From NCBI RefSeq assembly GCF_003986955.1, contig NZ_PIPN01000001.1, forward strand, positions 744,001 to 808,000: a DNA stretch of 64,000 bases, in the 5' to 3' direction. The stretch is from Aliidiomarina sedimenti. GTDB taxonomy: Bacteria > Pseudomonadota > Gammaproteobacteria > Enterobacterales > Alteromonadaceae. Numbering within the stretch: the stretch's first letter is position 1; the number at the start of each line of letters is the position of its first letter. This document shows, one piece after another, positions 63,432-64,000 of this stretch. The notes under the pieces are model-generated. The model did no database searches. It had not been told where the DNA came from and saw only the letters and a program-made list of their open reading frames with translations. The position numbers and the translations under genes are program-made.

Positions 63432-64000
63432 ATGCCCGCGGTTGTTATCGCCTCATTATTGGTCCTGCTGGCCGAACTCTGTTTCGCTGGCGTCAGTGCA
63501 TTAGTGAAGCACCTGACTGAAACCTTGCCCTATCAGCATCTGGTTTTCTTTCGTAACTTATTTGCCTTTCTGGTTTTACTGCCCTGGTTATACCGCAAGC
63601 GAGCCACCGCGTTTAAAACCGAAGCCCTTGGCCTGCACCTGCTGCGCGCCGTTGCAGGGGTTGCCGCGATGTTTTTATTCTTTATGGTCATTGCATCCAT
63701 TCCGTTGGCCCAGGCCACCCTGGTTCTGTTGATGGCACCGTTTTTTATTCCGCTGATATCCCATTTCTGGCTCAGTGAACACATTTCTGTGCGTCTGATC
63801 CTCACTATTACCACTGGCTTCATCGGTGTGCTTATTTTCCTCAACCCCTTTGCCACCAGCCTGCAACCCATGGTTATCGTAGCCGTGGTAGCTGCACTAC
63901 TGGCCGCCTGGACCAAAACCATTATTCGCAAACTATCGGTAACTGAATCGCCGAGTAAGATCGTGTTTTATTTTTCCTTCTTTGCCTCCTTACTCTCCGC
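63432..64000 (+). CDS. EamA/DMT-family transporter (3' end outside the window)
   Basis: The reading frame from ATG 63432 (AAGGAAG at 63421-63427) stays open to the window edge, 189 codons. It starts MPAVVIASLLVLLAELCFAGVSALVKHL and continues with at least five more hydrophobic segments; FFRNLFAFLVLLPWLY, LHLLRAVAGVAAMFLFFMVIASIPLAQATLVLLMAPFFIPLISHFWLSEH and TGFIGVLIFLNP match the first EamA repeat of drug/metabolite exporters. The substrate is unknown. The 222 bp upstream contains nothing else recognisable. Confidence 0.85.
   Translation, partial: MPAVVIASLLVLLAELCFAGVSALVKHLTETLPYQHLVFFRNLFAFLVLLPWLYRKRATAFKTEALGLHLLRAVAGVAAMFLFFMVIASIPLAQATLVLLMAPFFIPLISHFWLSEHISVRLILTITTGFIGVLIFLNPFATSLQPMVIVAVVAALLAAWTKTIIRKLSVTESPSKIVFYFSFFASLLS

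Noticed and set aside
63533-63931. Minus-strand open frame of 132 codons
   Set aside because: It is the shadow of the EamA transporter gene, which has a good ribosome-binding site and membrane pattern but runs off the window.

Overview
The window is a gene-dense (no gap above about 300 bp), roughly 50% GC chromosomal segment of a marine-type gammaproteobacterium. Gene order and protein sequences point to Alteromonadales, plausibly Idiomarinaceae, but the family is an inference from protein character and synteny, not a search. No insertion sequence, integrase, phage module, rRNA operon or CRISPR array is visible. Most of the window is housekeeping chromosome with familiar neighbourhoods: trmO-proS; epmC, aroC, prmB and smrB; ratA-ratB opposite smpB; prfA-prmC-(regulator)-sirB2-kdsA; hemA opposite lolB-ispE-prs; rplY-pth-ychF; and ubiF beside a Met-Leu-Gln-Gln-Leu tRNA cluster.

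Layout. 1-9.6 kb: the end of an ETF-ubiquinone oxidoreductase gene, hns, a DUF4097-like periplasmic protein, trmO, proS, an ldhA-lactate permease operon, a membrane thioredoxin, gpt and a ferredoxin. 9.6-20.1 kb: a minus-strand run (NAD-kinase-like, epmC, large S9 peptidase, MFS, aroC, prmB), then smrB, sixA, ratB-ratA and smpB. 20.1-28.2 kb: a minus-strand Tad/Flp pilus operon of eleven tightly overlapping genes (flp, TadG-like, TadE-like, an unrecognised protein, CpaB, RcpA secretin, TadA ATPase, TadB, TadC, DUF192 and a TPR lipoprotein). It lacks a TadZ/CpaE gene, a TadV prepilin peptidase gene and a recognisable CpaD/RcpB. 28.3-32.3 kb: queE/queC, nagZ and an S41 protease lipoprotein. 32.3-44.2 kb: fadE with a PsrA-like regulator, kdsA, sirB2, a response regulator with a decayed HD-GYP domain, prmC, prfA, hemA, lolB, ispE and prs. 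44.2-55.6 kb: an accessory-looking block between prs and rplY, genes that are neighbours in Pseudomonas. It holds a METTL25-like methyltransferase, an apparent pseudo-esterase lipoprotein, an alcohol dehydrogenase, a DUF883/YqjE-like stress trio, an M14 peptidase, PpiC, YjbQ, a catalase with an OxyR-like site, an EEP-family protein and small unknowns. 55.6-64 kb: rplY with a structured leader, pth, ychF, an EAL protein, fumC, an SDR, five tRNAs, ubiF and the start of an EamA transporter.

How the genes work together. Respiratory and fatty-acid metabolism is represented by ETF-QO, FadE, PsrA, FumC and UbiF. Translation and quality control is represented by ProS, PrfA, PrmB, PrmC, SmpB, SmrB, EpmC, Pth, L25, TrmO, QueE/QueC and the tRNAs. 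The most interesting items are the streamlined Tad pilus operon with its unrecognised gene and DUF192 member, two apparent pseudoenzymes (a Ser-to-Gly alpha/beta hydrolase lipoprotein and a decayed HD-GYP response regulator), the block that splits prs from rplY, and several cis-regulatory candidates (hns, psrA, catalase, rplY).
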